Shown here piece by piece: positions 16,139 to 25,379 of a stretch of 64,000 nt of DNA. The DNA is from Ornithinimicrobium laminariae. Lineage in GTDB: Bacteria; Actinomycetota; Actinomycetes; Actinomycetales; Dermatophilaceae. Position 1 is the first letter of the stretch. Each line of letters opens with the position of its first letter. The notes under the pieces were generated by a model. The model did no database searches. It worked only from the letters and a program-made list of their open reading frames with translations, and had not been told where the DNA came from. The DNA lies in assembly GCF_019457945.1 (NCBI RefSeq), contig NZ_JAHZSU010000001.1:391538-455537 (forward strand), read 5' to 3'. The position numbers and the translations under genes were made by a program.

Positions 16139-16220
16139 GCGCTCGTGGTGGAATTGGCAGACACGCAGGATTTAGGTTCCTGTGCCTTCGGGTGTGCGGG
16201 TTCAAGTCCCGCCGAGCGCA
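16139..16220 (+). tRNA. tRNA-Leu (anticodon TAG)
   Basis: An 82-base class II tRNA. The acceptor is GCGCTCG with CGAGCGC and discriminator A. The anticodon arm is CAGGA-TTTAGGT-TCCTG, a variable arm TGCCTTCGGGTGTG follows, and the T arm ends GGGTTCAAGTCCC. CCA is not encoded. The metal-ATPase gene ends 12 bases after it on the other strand. Confidence 0.96.
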
Positions 16221-16231
16221 CACGACAGTCC

Positions 16232-18202
16232 TCAAGCTCGGGTCTGCGCTGGCACCGATGAGTTGGTCCCCTCGCTGTTGCCGAGGTGATCGGATGGGCT
16301 GGCAAGTTCCGGGCGGCGTGCAGCCCGCATCCCGTTGAAAATGACAGCGACTTCAGCGGCCTCATGCACCAAGACCACCCCGGCCAACCCCAGCACGCCA
16401 AACAGCGCGAGCGGCAAGAGCACCACAATGATCGCCAAAGCCAACACAATGTTGATCGTGAGAATCCGACGACCACGTCTGGCGTGTGCCAGGGCTTCGG
16501 GGATCAAGCGCAGGTCGTGACCAGTGAAGGCGATATCGGCGGACTCCACAGCTGCCGCAGCACCGCTTGCCTCGATAGCTATACCGACCGTGGCGGTAGC
16601 CAGCGCGGGAGCATCGTTAATCCCATCACCCACCATGGCGACTGGCCCGGCCATCTTCAGCTCAGCAATCACCGCCGCTTTGTCTGCAGGCAACTGTTCT
16701 GCCCGCACATCGTCGATGCCCGCTGCCTGGGCCAACGCATGCGCCGTTCTGGCGTTGTCTCCGGTCAGCATCAAGGTGGCGATCCCTGCTCCCCTCAGGG
16801 CCGCGATAGCCTCCACCGCTTCAGGCCGCAGATCGTCGCGCACGCCGACCAATCCAGCGACCTCGTTGTCTGCCTCGACGAGCACCACAGTCATGCCTGC
16901 GGAAGCCATCGCTCGAGCTTCATCGGTGAGCTGGCCGGGCTCAATCCACCGGGTGCTGCCAACGCGGACCAGGTGCTCTTCCACCTGTCCGCGCATTCCA
17001 AATCCCGCTTCCTCGGTGATGTCGCGAGCCGCTGGCCGATGATCGGCTGCTGCACAGATGGCCGCTGCGAGCGGATGGCTGCTGGAGCTCTCCACTGCCG
17101 CAGCCAACGCCAACAACTCTTGCTCGGAGAACCGACCACGCGTGACCACCTGAGCCACTTGAGGGTCATTGCGAGTCAGGGTGCCTGTTTTGTCGAACGC
17201 AACGGTCTTAATGGTGCCGAACTGCTCAAAGGCAGCTCCTGACTTGATCACGATGCCAAGTTTGGAGGCTGACCCGATACCGCTAATCACTGTCACCGGC
17301 ACGGCGATCGCCAGCGCGCAGGGAGACGCGGCAACGAGCACAACCAACGCACGCTCTGTCCACGTCGCCGGGTCCCCCACGATAATGCCAAAGAGTGCCA
17401 CTGCAGCCGCAGCAATCAGGACTAGCGGCACCAATGGGCGCGCGATGCGGTCGGCCAGCCTGGCGCGCTCGCCCTTTTTAGCGTGGGCCTGCTCAACGAG
17501 AGCCACGATCTGCGTCAGCGAGTTGTTGTGGCCATCGGCTCGCGCTTGCACCAGTAAGGCGCCCGACCCGTTGACGGCACCCGCTGGCACGTCCGACCCA
17601 ACGCCCACATCAACCGGCATGGACTCCCCCGTGACCGATGAGGCGTCCAGAGCAGATCGGCCTTCCAGGACGATGCCATCCGTTGCGAGCCGTTCGCCTG
17701 CGCCCACGCGCAGGACATCCAACTGACGAATGTCTGCCACTGCAACGACCGAGTCGCGACCGGCTTTCACCACCCGTGCTGTCTGCGGGACCAGCGACAG
17801 CAGGGCCCGCAAACCTTCTTTGGCCCGGTCCATGGCGCGATCCTCCAAGGCTTCGGCAAGGGAAAAGAGAAAGGCCAGTGCAGCGGCCTCTCCAACATGA
17901 CCCAGCAAGACCGCACCAACTGCAGCCAGGGTCATCAGAAAACCGACGCCCACCTTGCCGCGGACCAGCAGTTGGAGCGCCATGGGGACAAAGGTTGCTG
18001 CCCCCACCAGTAGCGCAATCGCGTGGGCGACGAGCGCCACGGCGTCGAGACCGCCCCAGCCGAGGAGCCACCCAGCGACTAAGAAAATCCCAGAAACAGC
18101 AGAGGGCAACAGCGCGGAGTCTCGCCACCAGAGCGGACGAGCAGGCGCTACCTCGCTAGCGGACGAATCATCGGCGACCGAGCCACAGCATTCGTCGCTC
18201 AT
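16232..18202 (-). CDS. P1B-type heavy-metal exporting ATPase (CtpG/CadA-like)
   Basis: A 656-residue metal-transporting P-type ATPase without an N-terminal HMA domain; the N-terminus has only DECCGS as a possible metal site. Seen: the TGES actuator motif, membrane motif SPC (293-295) in place of the commoner CPC, phosphorylation site D337 in FDKTGTLT, TGD and the hinge GDGINDAP, and a last-span HEAAEVAVIFN. SPC places it near Co/Cd-type exporters. Because it overlaps a CmtR orthologue (ATGA), export of Cd2+/Pb2+ or similar ions is most likely. ATG at 18202 is used, since a longer reading would extend into cmtR. Confidence 0.9.
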   Translation of the reverse strand: MSDECCGSVADDSSASEVAPARPLWWRDSALLPSAVSGIFLVAGWLLGWGGLDAVALVAHAIALLVGAATFVPMALQLLVRGKVGVGFLMTLAAVGAVLLGHVGEAAALAFLFSLAEALEDRAMDRAKEGLRALLSLVPQTARVVKAGRDSVVAVADIRQLDVLRVGAGERLATDGIVLEGRSALDASSVTGESMPVDVGVGSDVPAGAVNGSGALLVQARADGHNNSLTQIVALVEQAHAKKGERARLADRIARPLVPLVLIAAAAVALFGIIVGDPATWTERALVVLVAASPCALAIAVPVTVISGIGSASKLGIVIKSGAAFEQFGTIKTVAFDKTGTLTRNDPQVAQVVTRGRFSEQELLALAAAVESSSSHPLAAAICAAADHRPAARDITEEAGFGMRGQVEEHLVRVGSTRWIEPGQLTDEARAMASAGMTVVLVEADNEVAGLVGVRDDLRPEAVEAIAALRGAGIATLMLTGDNARTAHALAQAAGIDDVRAEQLPADKAAVIAELKMAGPVAMVGDGINDAPALATATVGIAIEASGAAAAVESADIAFTGHDLRLIPEALAHARRGRRILTINIVLALAIIVVLLPLALFGVLGLAGVVLVHEAAEVAVIFNGMRAARRPELASPSDHLGNSEGTNSSVPAQTRA

Positions 18203-18561
18203 GGCGCAACCCCTGACCCGTCGCAGCAGCCCGGCACGACGCAATCGGTTTGCACACACCCGGCGCCCTGATCGACCGCCAGGGTCGCATTGAGCAGTGC
18301 CACCAGCGCATCCGCGACGTGTTGGTCGGCGATCTCGTAGCGGGTCTGCCGGCCTTCAGGCTCAGCAACGACGATTCCGCACCCACGCAGGCACGCTAGA
18401 TGATTGGACACATTCGTCCGGGACAGCTCTAACGCCCGCGCCAATTGAGCCGGATACCCAGGCTCTTGCAGCAGTGATAGCAGGATTCTTGAGCGGGTGG
18501 GGTCGGCCATGGCGCGGCCTAGCCGATTCATGGCATCAAGGCGAGGGGAAATGGTCAGCAC
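18199..18561 (-). CDS. cmtR: CmtR-type Cd/Pb-sensing ArsR-family repressor
   Basis: A 120-residue winged-helix repressor. With GTG at 18561 as start the sequence aligns residue for residue with M. tuberculosis CmtR as I remember it, placing Cys at 57 and 61 (ACLRGC in the recognition helix) and 102, exactly the known metal ligands. The C-terminal tail adds further Cys (QTDCVVPGCC). GTG at 18576 is a less likely start. It overlaps the ATPase gene by four bases and should repress both until Cd2+ or Pb2+ binds. A dyad covering the start codon is the probable operator. Confidence 0.93.
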   Translation of the reverse strand: MLTISPRLDAMNRLGRAMADPTRSRILLSLLQEPGYPAQLARALELSRTNVSNHLACLRGCGIVVAEPEGRQTRYEIADQHVADALVALLNATLAVDQGAGCVQTDCVVPGCCDGSGVAP

Positions 18562-18571
18562 ACACTGACCA
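18552..18571. promoter_or_regulatory. Probable CmtR operator over the cmtR start codon
   Basis: The inverted repeat TGGTCAGCACACACTGACCA has perfect 7-bp arms and a 6-bp spacer. It covers the GTG start of cmtR, so a bound repressor would block transcription start or elongation of the cmtR-ATPase operon. Assignment is by position and symmetry. Confidence 0.65.
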
Positions 18572-18608
18572 TACACTCACGACTGACCTATCGAGGCAGC
18601 GCGCCTCG

Positions 18609-19610
18609 CTAGTTAGCTTTCGCTGCCACGACTCCGGTCGTGTCGATGCCTGGGCGCAGAACCTTCCAGCTGCGCCCCCAGGAGCGCACTTCGGCATGCA
18701 CAGCATCCGCAACGTCGCTGCGCACGAGGGCCAGCACCGTCGGCCCTGCTCCCGAGATCACTGCTGCGTGACCAAGTCCGCGCAGCGTGTCGACTGCGGC
18801 CATTGAGGCCGGATACGCAGCTCGCCGCGGCTCTTGGTGCAACCAGTCACAGGTCGCATCCCAGAGCAAGTCCGGATCCTGCGTCATGGCGTACACCAAG
18901 AGAGCAGACCGCCCGGCCTGTCGCACTGCGTCGCCATGGTTAACCAACGGCGCCAGAGCAGCCCTAGCAGTGCTGGTGGACAGCCGGTCCCCCGACGGCA
19001 CCAACACCACTGGTTCAATCTGCGGATGCACCTCGAGTTGTGCGGTGCGCACGACATCCGCTGAGGGCTGCCAGCTCACGGTCATTCCGCCATAAACGCT
19101 GGCAGAAGAGTTATCAGGGTGGCCCTCCCACAGGCCAGCATGAGTGTTGATCAGGGTGCGTTCTGCCTCGGTGAGCTCACCGTCACCAGCTAGCGCAAAG
19201 CCCAGGCTCAGGCCACCGACGATCGCGGTTGCTGACGAGCCCATCCCCGCCGACATCGGGATGACGTTGTAGCAGTCCAACCGAAGACCCAAACCATGCT
19301 GGGCTAACTCAGGCAGCCACCCGACACCGCTGAGGGCTAGCCCCTGCTTCAGTGTCTTGGCGACTAAGTGCGATTCATCGCGCCGTAGTGCCTGAGCGCC
19401 CTCACCGTGCATTTCAATCTGCAATCCGGGCGTGTCCGTGACCGAGACCGAGTATTCATCGCGCACAGCCAACGCTAGCCCAATGCTGTCAAAGCCTGGG
19501 CCAAGATTGGCTGAGCTGGCTGGTGCACCGACAGCAACAGAGTGCCCAGCCCGCCATTCACTCACTGGTTCAGGGGCTGTCACGGTCTGCGCGGTGCGTT
19601 CTTCAGTCAT
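18609..19610 (-). CDS. thrB: Homoserine kinase
   Basis: A 333-residue GHMP kinase that phosphorylates L-homoserine for threonine synthesis. Seen: [18 protein letters not shown] near the N-terminus and the ATP loop [20 protein letters not shown] at 19610 overlaps the end of thrC by eight bases (ATGACTGA), so the two are translationally coupled. No homoserine dehydrogenase gene is in the window; hom usually precedes thrC in actinobacteria, and here rdgB stands there. Confidence 0.95.
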   Translation of the reverse strand: MTEERTAQTVTAPEPVSEWRAGHSVAVGAPASSANLGPGFDSIGLALAVRDEYSVSVTDTPGLQIEMHGEGAQALRRDESHLVAKTLKQGLALSGVGWLPELAQHGLGLRLDCYNVIPMSAGMGSSATAIVGGLSLGFALAGDGELTEAERTLINTHAGLWEGHPDNSSASVYGGMTVSWQPSADVVRTAQLEVHPQIEPVVLVPSGDRLSTSTARAALAPLVNHGDAVRQAGRSALLVYAMTQDPDLLWDATCDWLHQEPRRAAYPASMAAVDTLRGLGHAAVISGAGPTVLALVRSDVADAVHAEVRSWGRSWKVLRPGIDTTGVVAAKAN

Positions 19611-20688
19611 CAAGCCCGAGTGCCTGCGCAGCACTGACCGCGTCAATGGAAACCTTGGTGGGCTCAACGTCGGCACCGTCAGCGGTCTTTAGCGCCCACT
19701 GCGGGTCCTTCAGCCCGTGACCGGTCACGGTGCAGACAATCGTTGCGCCAGCGGGAACCTTGCCCGCCTGGGACATCTTCAACAGGCCTGCCACCGAGGC
19801 AGCCGAAGCAGGCTCAACAAAGATGCCCTCCCGGGAAGAGAGCAGTCGGTGCGCGTGCAGGATTTCGGTGTCGGTCACGGCGTCGATCACTCCGCCAGAC
19901 TCATCACGGGCGTCCAGGGCTTGCTGCCAGGAGGCAGGGTTGCCAATCCGGATCGCGGTGGCGATGGTCTCAGGGTCATCAACCGGGTGCCCCTTGACGA
20001 TGGGCGAGGCACCTTCGGCCTGGAAGCCCCACATCTTTGGTCGGTGCCTCGCCGGGCCAGGCATTGCCGAGTCGGTGGTGTATTCGGTGTAGCCCTTCCA
20101 ATACGCGGTGATGTTGCCAGCGTTACCGACCGGGAGACAGTGAATGTCGGGGGCATCGCCCAACTCGTCGACGATCTCAAATGAGGCTGTCTTTTGGCCT
20201 TCAATGCGTGCCGGGTTCACCGAGTTCACCAGTTCAACTGGGTAGGACTCGGCCAATTTGCGGGCCAGCGTTAGGCAATCGTCAAAGTTGCCAGCAACCT
20301 GCAGCAAGGTCGCCCCGCCAGCGATCGCCTGCGATAGCTTGCCCATCGCGATCTTGCCCTCCGGGACCAAGACGCCACACTTCATACCCGCCTTGGTGGC
20401 GTATGCCGCGGCGCTAGCACTGGTGTTGCCGGTGCTCGCGCAGATAACAGCCTTAGCGCCCTTGCGGGCCGCGTCAGACATGGCCGTCGTCATCCCGCGG
20501 TCCTTGAAGGAGCCAGTGGGGTTCAAGCCTTCGTACTTGATGTGCACGTTGGCACCAACAAGTTCCGAGAGGTGCTCAGCCGGGATCAGCGGAGTGCCGC
20601 CTTCGCGCAGGGTGATCACGTGCGAGGTAAGAGTCGATGGCAAGCGATCGGCGTATTCGCGGATCACGCCGCGCCACTGGTGAGCCAT
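19603..20688 (-). CDS. thrC: Threonine synthase
   Basis: A 361-residue PLP enzyme converting O-phosphohomoserine to threonine. The PLP lysine is K62 in [11 protein letters not shown]. The glycine-rich phosphate loop is represented by [15 protein letters not shown], and [14 protein letters not shown] is conserved in the family. It belongs to the shorter bacterial class. It is the first gene of a thrC-thrB operon; the ATG follows a purine-rich site about ten bases upstream. Confidence 0.96.
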   Translation of the reverse strand: MAHQWRGVIREYADRLPSTLTSHVITLREGGTPLIPAEHLSELVGANVHIKYEGLNPTGSFKDRGMTTAMSDAARKGAKAVICASTGNTSASAAAYATKAGMKCGVLVPEGKIAMGKLSQAIAGGATLLQVAGNFDDCLTLARKLAESYPVELVNSVNPARIEGQKTASFEIVDELGDAPDIHCLPVGNAGNITAYWKGYTEYTTDSAMPGPARHRPKMWGFQAEGASPIVKGHPVDDPETIATAIRIGNPASWQQALDARDESGGVIDAVTDTEILHAHRLLSSREGIFVEPASAASVAGLLKMSQAGKVPAGATIVCTVTGHGLKDPQWALKTADGADVEPTKVSIDAVSAAQALGLDD

Positions 20689-20726
20689 GAGATTCCTTCG
20701 GTACAGGGTGAAACGAACGGATGAAC

Positions 20727-21344
20727 TTAGGGCGATGCGGGCAAGAGTCTGGACACATCGTCGGCCAGCGCCCGGAATGCGGCTCCCCGGTGGGAGATCG
20801 CATGCTTCTCAGGAGAAGAATACTCGGCGAGCGAGCGGCCATCAGGCATCAGCAACAGGGGGTCGTAGCCAAAGCCGCCGTCGCCGCGGGGGGCCCGGAG
20901 CAATGTGCCGCGGGCCTGCCCCTCACGGACAACCTCCGTGCCGTCGGGCAAGACCAAAGCCGCCGCGCAAACGAACCGGGCAGCCCGGTGTTCATCAGGC
21001 ACATCGGCAAGTTGGGCGAGCAACAAAGCGTTGTTGTTGGCATCGTCACCATGCGTGCCTGACCAGCGAGCGCTAAAGATCCCCGGGCTGCCGCCAAGCA
21101 CATCCACTGCCAGACCAGAGTCATCAGCAAGCGCGGGCAGGCCCGTCGCTTGGGCTGTGGCTCGCGCCTTGAGCAATGCGTTCTGCGCGAACGTAACCCC
21201 GGACTCGACAACGTCATCTAGGTCAAACTCGCTCACGCCGACGAGTTCGCGGCAGGTGCTAGCCAAAACGTCGCTGAGGATATCGGCCAACTCACCGACC
21301 TTGTGCTCGTTGCGGGTGGCCAGAATGATTCGACGGTCCGTCAC
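20727..21344 (-). CDS. rdgB: XTP/dITP pyrophosphatase (non-canonical purine NTPase)
   Basis: A 205-residue Ham1/RdgB protein that removes XTP, ITP and dITP from the nucleotide pool. Seen: [34 protein letters not shown], the [10 protein letters not shown] motif, and the [10 protein letters not shown] ending. It overlaps rph by four bases (ATGA), the common rph-rdgB pairing. Confidence 0.96.
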   Translation of the reverse strand: MTDRRIILATRNEHKVGELADILSDVLASTCRELVGVSEFDLDDVVESGVTFAQNALLKARATAQATGLPALADDSGLAVDVLGGSPGIFSARWSGTHGDDANNNALLLAQLADVPDEHRAARFVCAAALVLPDGTEVVREGQARGTLLRAPRGDGGFGYDPLLLMPDGRSLAEYSSPEKHAISHRGAAFRALADDVSRLLPASP

Positions 21345-22126
21345 AGGTTGGCTCCTGCAGCGTGAGCATCACTGCCACCCATGTCATCTGCGCCGAACGA
21401 TGCAGCCTGTCGGGCGATGAGCTCAGCACACCCGGCCTGACCAAGGTCAAGAAGTTGGTCCAGCAGTGCGCGGTCAAACGGGACACCTTCAGCGGTGCCT
21501 TGCACCTCAACAAACCGTCCGTCGCCGGTCATCACGACGTTCATGTCGGTGTCGGCGGTTGAGTCTTCGGGATAGTCGAGGTCCAACACTGGCTGACCCT
21601 TGACCACACCGACGCTGATGGCCGCTACTTCGCCGGTGATCGGCTGCGCTTTGGCGTCGATCCACCCGCGCTCACGAGCAGTCTCAACCGCATCGACCAA
21701 GGCCACGTATGCGCCGGTGATGGCGGCTGTGCGAGTGCCGCCATCGGCCTGCAACACGTCGCAGTCCAAGTGCAGAGTGTTTTCGCCAAGCGCCGACAGG
21801 TCTACGACGGCGCGCAGGCTTCGACCGATCAGCCGCGAGATCTCGTGGGTGCGGCCACCGATTTTGCCCTTAACTGACTCACGACCGCTGCGGGTGTTCG
21901 TGGCCCGCGGAAGCATCGCATACTCGGCGGTGGTCCAGCCCTTGCCACTCCCCCGGCGCCACGGCGGGACACCTTGCGTGAACGAAGCCGCGCACAACAC
22001 CCGTGTCTTGCCAAACTCAATTAACACGCTGCCTTCGGCGTGATCGAGCCAGTTGCGGGTGATGCGGACCTCGCGCAACTCGTCTGCGGCGCGACCGTCA
22101 TGGCGGGGTTGGGGTGCTGAAGTCAT
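21341..22126 (-). CDS. rph: Ribonuclease PH
   Basis: A 261-residue phosphorolytic 3'-5' exoribonuclease that trims tRNA precursors. Seen: [20 protein letters not shown], the long basic loop with [40 protein letters not shown] (catalytic region) and the [18 protein letters not shown] metal-binding stretch. Fits the murI-MBL-rph-rdgB order of actinobacteria, but the sulfite-oxidase-like gene stands upstream instead of the MBL gene. Confidence 0.97.
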   Translation of the reverse strand: MTSAPQPRHDGRAADELREVRITRNWLDHAEGSVLIEFGKTRVLCAASFTQGVPPWRRGSGKGWTTAEYAMLPRATNTRSGRESVKGKIGGRTHEISRLIGRSLRAVVDLSALGENTLHLDCDVLQADGGTRTAAITGAYVALVDAVETARERGWIDAKAQPITGEVAAISVGVVKGQPVLDLDYPEDSTADTDMNVVMTGDGRFVEVQGTAEGVPFDRALLDQLLDLGQAGCAELIARQAASFGADDMGGSDAHAAGANL

Positions 22127-22154
22127 GCCCCCAGCCTAGGTGTTAGCGCAAGAG

Positions 22155-23693
22155 CTAGGAGACGCTGACGTTGACGCTGTGCCAACCTGTTGCACCGCTG
22201 GGGGCTGGTGGCGCAGTTTCGGAGGTTTGCGTCTCACCGTCGGCGTTGGTGGCTCGCACCGTGATGGTGTGATCACCCGACGTGGCCTCCCACGGCAGGG
22301 TCCACTGACGCCATGAGTCGATGCTGGGCTCAGAAGCGAGATCGGCTTCTTGCCACTCGCCATCGTCGACCTTAACCTCGACCTTGTCGATACCGGTGTG
22401 CTGATCCCACGCGACACCCGCGATGGGGGTCGTGCCCGCGGCGACGTTGGCGCCACTGCGCGGCACGTCAATGCGCGAAGCCGTCTTGATTGGCCCCAGC
22501 GCCGTCCACCCGCGCGGGGTCCAATAGCCCTCGTCATCGGCAAAGGTGGTGACCTTCATGTCAACAACCCACTTAGTAGCCGACACATAGCCATAAAGGC
22601 CGGGCACAACCATCCGCACCGGGAAGCCGTGCTGCGCGGGCAACGGCTCGCCATTCATCCACACCGCGAGAAGTGAATTGCGGTCATCGGTGAGGGCCTC
22701 GAGCGGGGTGCCTGCGGTCCATCCATCAATGCTGGTCGACAGCACCATGTCTGCTCCGTCTTGCACGCCCGCACGAGCCAACAACTCACGGATTGGCCAA
22801 CCGGTGAAGACCGCATTGCCGATCAACTCGCCACCCACCGTGTTTGAGACACAGGTCAGTGTGGTCAACGACTGGATCATCTCTTGATCCAGCAACTCGT
22901 CGAAGGAGATCTCTACTTCGTTCTCGACCATCCCATGCACCCGCAGCGTCCACGTGGCTGGATCAACCTGGGGCACCGAGAGCGCAGTGTCGATGCGGTA
23001 AAAGTTGTCGTTGGGGCTGATAAACGATGCCAACCCGTCGATATCGAGGTCAGCGTCGGCGGGGACAGTGACTGGGTTAGCTGCCGTGGGGCCACCGATG
23101 GCTTCTCGAGCAACTCGGACCGCTTGCTGTGCTTGGTCTTGCATGCGACCCCACACCAGCGCGGCACCACCCACGATGCTGAGGCCAGCGCCAGCCGCGA
23201 CAACACCACGGCGGCTTGGGGCTTGAGGGTCATAGGCCGCGACCCGAGCATTCTCTGAGGCTCGCCCCATCGCCGCCAGCACCATCAGGCCAACAAGTGT
23301 CCCGACAATGGTTGGCACCATGTCGAGGGCTACCGAGCCTGGCCGGGTGAGCACAGCGGCGCTGCCAATGGCTCCAACAATCGCGAACAAGATCAAACCG
23401 AGGGTGCGGAACCGCGAGGCAATCTCGCCCAAAACGGCGCAAGCCACCAGGAGCGTCAGGCCCATCCCGACAAAGAGGGCAATCTTGTCGTTAGTGCCAA
23501 ACGTCTCGATCGCAAAGTCCTTAAGCCACGACGGCGTGCGGTCGACGAATGCGCCTCCCACCGCGAGCAACGGCGAGGGCGTGCCCGCTGTGCCTTGTGT
23601 GCGAGTCAGGAGGACGGCGCCAATTTCTGCGACGCCGAGAGTCATTGCACCGGCGGCAATACCACCAAGGGGTGCTGCTAGTCGTGAAGCCAT
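22155..23693 (-). CDS. Membrane-anchored molybdopterin oxidoreductase (sulfite-oxidase family)
   Basis: A 512-residue protein. Residues 1-165 hold about five hydrophobic spans. The remainder is a sulfite-oxidase-type molybdenum-cofactor domain, with LTCVSNTVGG carrying the Mo-ligating Cys and TGWPIRELLARAG, and then an Ig-like dimerisation domain (about 400-510). It has no heme b5 domain, so electrons must pass to a separate carrier. The catalytic part is probably outside the membrane. The substrate (sulfite, S- or N-oxide) cannot be told. It interrupts the usual murI-MBL-rph order. Confidence 0.88.
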   Translation of the reverse strand: MASRLAAPLGGIAAGAMTLGVAEIGAVLLTRTQGTAGTPSPLLAVGGAFVDRTPSWLKDFAIETFGTNDKIALFVGMGLTLLVACAVLGEIASRFRTLGLILFAIVGAIGSAAVLTRPGSVALDMVPTIVGTLVGLMVLAAMGRASENARVAAYDPQAPSRRGVVAAGAGLSIVGGAALVWGRMQDQAQQAVRVAREAIGGPTAANPVTVPADADLDIDGLASFISPNDNFYRIDTALSVPQVDPATWTLRVHGMVENEVEISFDELLDQEMIQSLTTLTCVSNTVGGELIGNAVFTGWPIRELLARAGVQDGADMVLSTSIDGWTAGTPLEALTDDRNSLLAVWMNGEPLPAQHGFPVRMVVPGLYGYVSATKWVVDMKVTTFADDEGYWTPRGWTALGPIKTASRIDVPRSGANVAAGTTPIAGVAWDQHTGIDKVEVKVDDGEWQEADLASEPSIDSWRQWTLPWEATSGDHTITVRATNADGETQTSETAPPAPSGATGWHSVNVSVS

Positions 23694-23736
23694 GCTCCTA
23701 GTCTCCCATCGACTACCTCAACGAGTCCTAACGAAA

Positions 23737-24516
23737 CTATGACGGGCTGCCAATCAGATAGACGCGATTAGACTCGGCAACCTCAACCTCACCTGGCCAC
23801 ACTTCGGCCGCCTCGGCACGGCATACGTCGGGGTTTGTCCAGGGCGGAATGTGGGTGAGCATCAGCCGTTGCACCCCGCCCGCTGCCACAGCAGCCTGCG
23901 CCGCACGCCGGCCGCTCAAATGCACGCCAGATGCCGATTCACGCCCCTCAACAAACGCACTATCGGCCAACACGAGGTCTGCGTCAGCCATCAGCGGTGA
24001 CAACTCAGGGCAGGCGTCCGTGTCGCCGGTGTAGGCCACTGTGGCCCCAGCACAGGTCACCCGGTAGCCAAATGCCGTGACTGGGTGATTGACCAGGATG
24101 GGCAGCACGCTGAAGGGACCAACCCTGAACTCCTGCCGACAGGACACCGCACGCACATCGAAGGCGTCCTCGACCGGCTTCGCCGCATCCACCCCGTGCG
24201 CCCGCGCCAGCCGCTCTGCTGTGCCGGTTGGACCGTAAACGGGCAACCGCCCCAAGGGGTGCATGACGGGGTGATGCGTCCACATGACGTGCAGACCGGT
24301 CAGATCAAGGCAGTGGTCGGGATGGAGGTGGGAGAGAACGACAGCATCCAAGGTCAGCGGGTCGATGTGGCGCTGCAACCCGCCGAGTGCTCCGCTACCC
24401 AGGTCTAGGACGATCTGCCACCACCGTCCGTCCTGCTCCGCCCGGAGCAGATAACAACTAGCCGGACCGTCTGGGCCAGCGACCGAGCCCGAGCACCCGA
24501 TGACCGTAAGTTCCAT
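23737..24516 (-). CDS. MBL-fold metal-dependent hydrolase (Rv1339-like)
   Basis: A 259-residue metallo-beta-lactamase-fold protein. The first metal site is in LSHLHPDHCLDLTGLH. A later TGDTDACPELSPL has the bridging Asp, and VLADSAFVEGRESASGVHLS and LTHIPPW follow. It resembles the mycobacterial Rv1339 family, proposed to be cyclic-nucleotide phosphodiesterases. The ATG overlaps the murI stop by one base. The neighbourhood with murI and rph is conserved in actinobacteria. Confidence 0.88.
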   Translation of the reverse strand: MELTVIGCSGSVAGPDGPASCYLLRAEQDGRWWQIVLDLGSGALGGLQRHIDPLTLDAVVLSHLHPDHCLDLTGLHVMWTHHPVMHPLGRLPVYGPTGTAERLARAHGVDAAKPVEDAFDVRAVSCRQEFRVGPFSVLPILVNHPVTAFGYRVTCAGATVAYTGDTDACPELSPLMADADLVLADSAFVEGRESASGVHLSGRRAAQAAVAAGGVQRLMLTHIPPWTNPDVCRAEAAEVWPGEVEVAESNRVYLIGSPS

Positions 24517-25331
24517 TACTCCCCCGGCCGCCCGACATACGCCCGACCGACGTGTTCCACCTCGGGGCCCAAGAACCGCCGCGCCAACGGAGTGAAACCG
24601 TGTGGATCACCGGTGGTCAAGAACTGATGGGTCGGTGCGGGCAAATCCATTGAACGCAGATCATCGGCGTCCGTCAGCACCCGAAATAGCTCGGCGGCCG
24701 TCGCGGCTGCCGAACTCACCAGGTTGACCTGATCGCCCAACACGTAAGACAGGGCTTGCGTCAGCAATGGGTAGTGCGTGCAGCCCAAGATCAGCGCATC
24801 AATGTCGGCGTCCTGCAGCGGCGCCAGATATTCGCGGGCCGCTGCAATGACTTCCGGCCCACTGGTGATGCCGGCTTCGACAAACTCGACAAATCGAGGG
24901 CACGGCTGGCTAAACACCTGCACGTAGGGTGGCGCCGCCGCGAAAGCATCAATGTAGGCGCGTGACTGGTGGGTCGCCACGGTCGAGATGACGCCGACGC
25001 GGCCGGTGTGCGTCACTGCCATGGCCCGCCGGACAGCCGGTCGAATCACTTCGATGACCGGGACGTCGTACCGCTCGCGGGCATCTGCCAGCATCGCGGC
25101 CGAGGCTGAGTTGCAGGCGATGACCAGCGCTTTGACTCCGTGCTCGACCAGCCGATCGAGGCACTCCAGCGCATACTGACGGACCTCAGCAATGGGCCGT
25201 GGTCCATATGGCGCGCGAGCGGTGTCGCCCATATAGAGGACGGCCTCATGCGGCAGTTGATCCAGCACTTCGCGGGCCACGGTGAGCCCGCCGAAGCCGG
25301 AGTCAAAGATGCCGATCGGGTTGTCAGTCAC
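24516..25331 (-). CDS. murI: Glutamate racemase
   Basis: A 271-residue cofactor-free racemase giving D-glutamate for peptidoglycan. The two catalytic cysteines are C73 in ACNSASAAM and C184 in GCTHYPLL. N-terminal IGIFDSGFGGLTVAREV is typical. Overlaps the MBL gene by one base and begins the murI-MBL block. Confidence 0.97.
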   Translation of the reverse strand: MTDNPIGIFDSGFGGLTVAREVLDQLPHEAVLYMGDTARAPYGPRPIAEVRQYALECLDRLVEHGVKALVIACNSASAAMLADARERYDVPVIEVIRPAVRRAMAVTHTGRVGVISTVATHQSRAYIDAFAAAPPYVQVFSQPCPRFVEFVEAGITSGPEVIAAAREYLAPLQDADIDALILGCTHYPLLTQALSYVLGDQVNLVSSAAATAAELFRVLTDADDLRSMDLPAPTHQFLTTGDPHGFTPLARRFLGPEVEHVGRAYVGRPGE

Positions 25332-25379
25332 AGTCGATGAGCATAGTGGCGGACACCGACAGACGTTTCTTAGCTCAAC

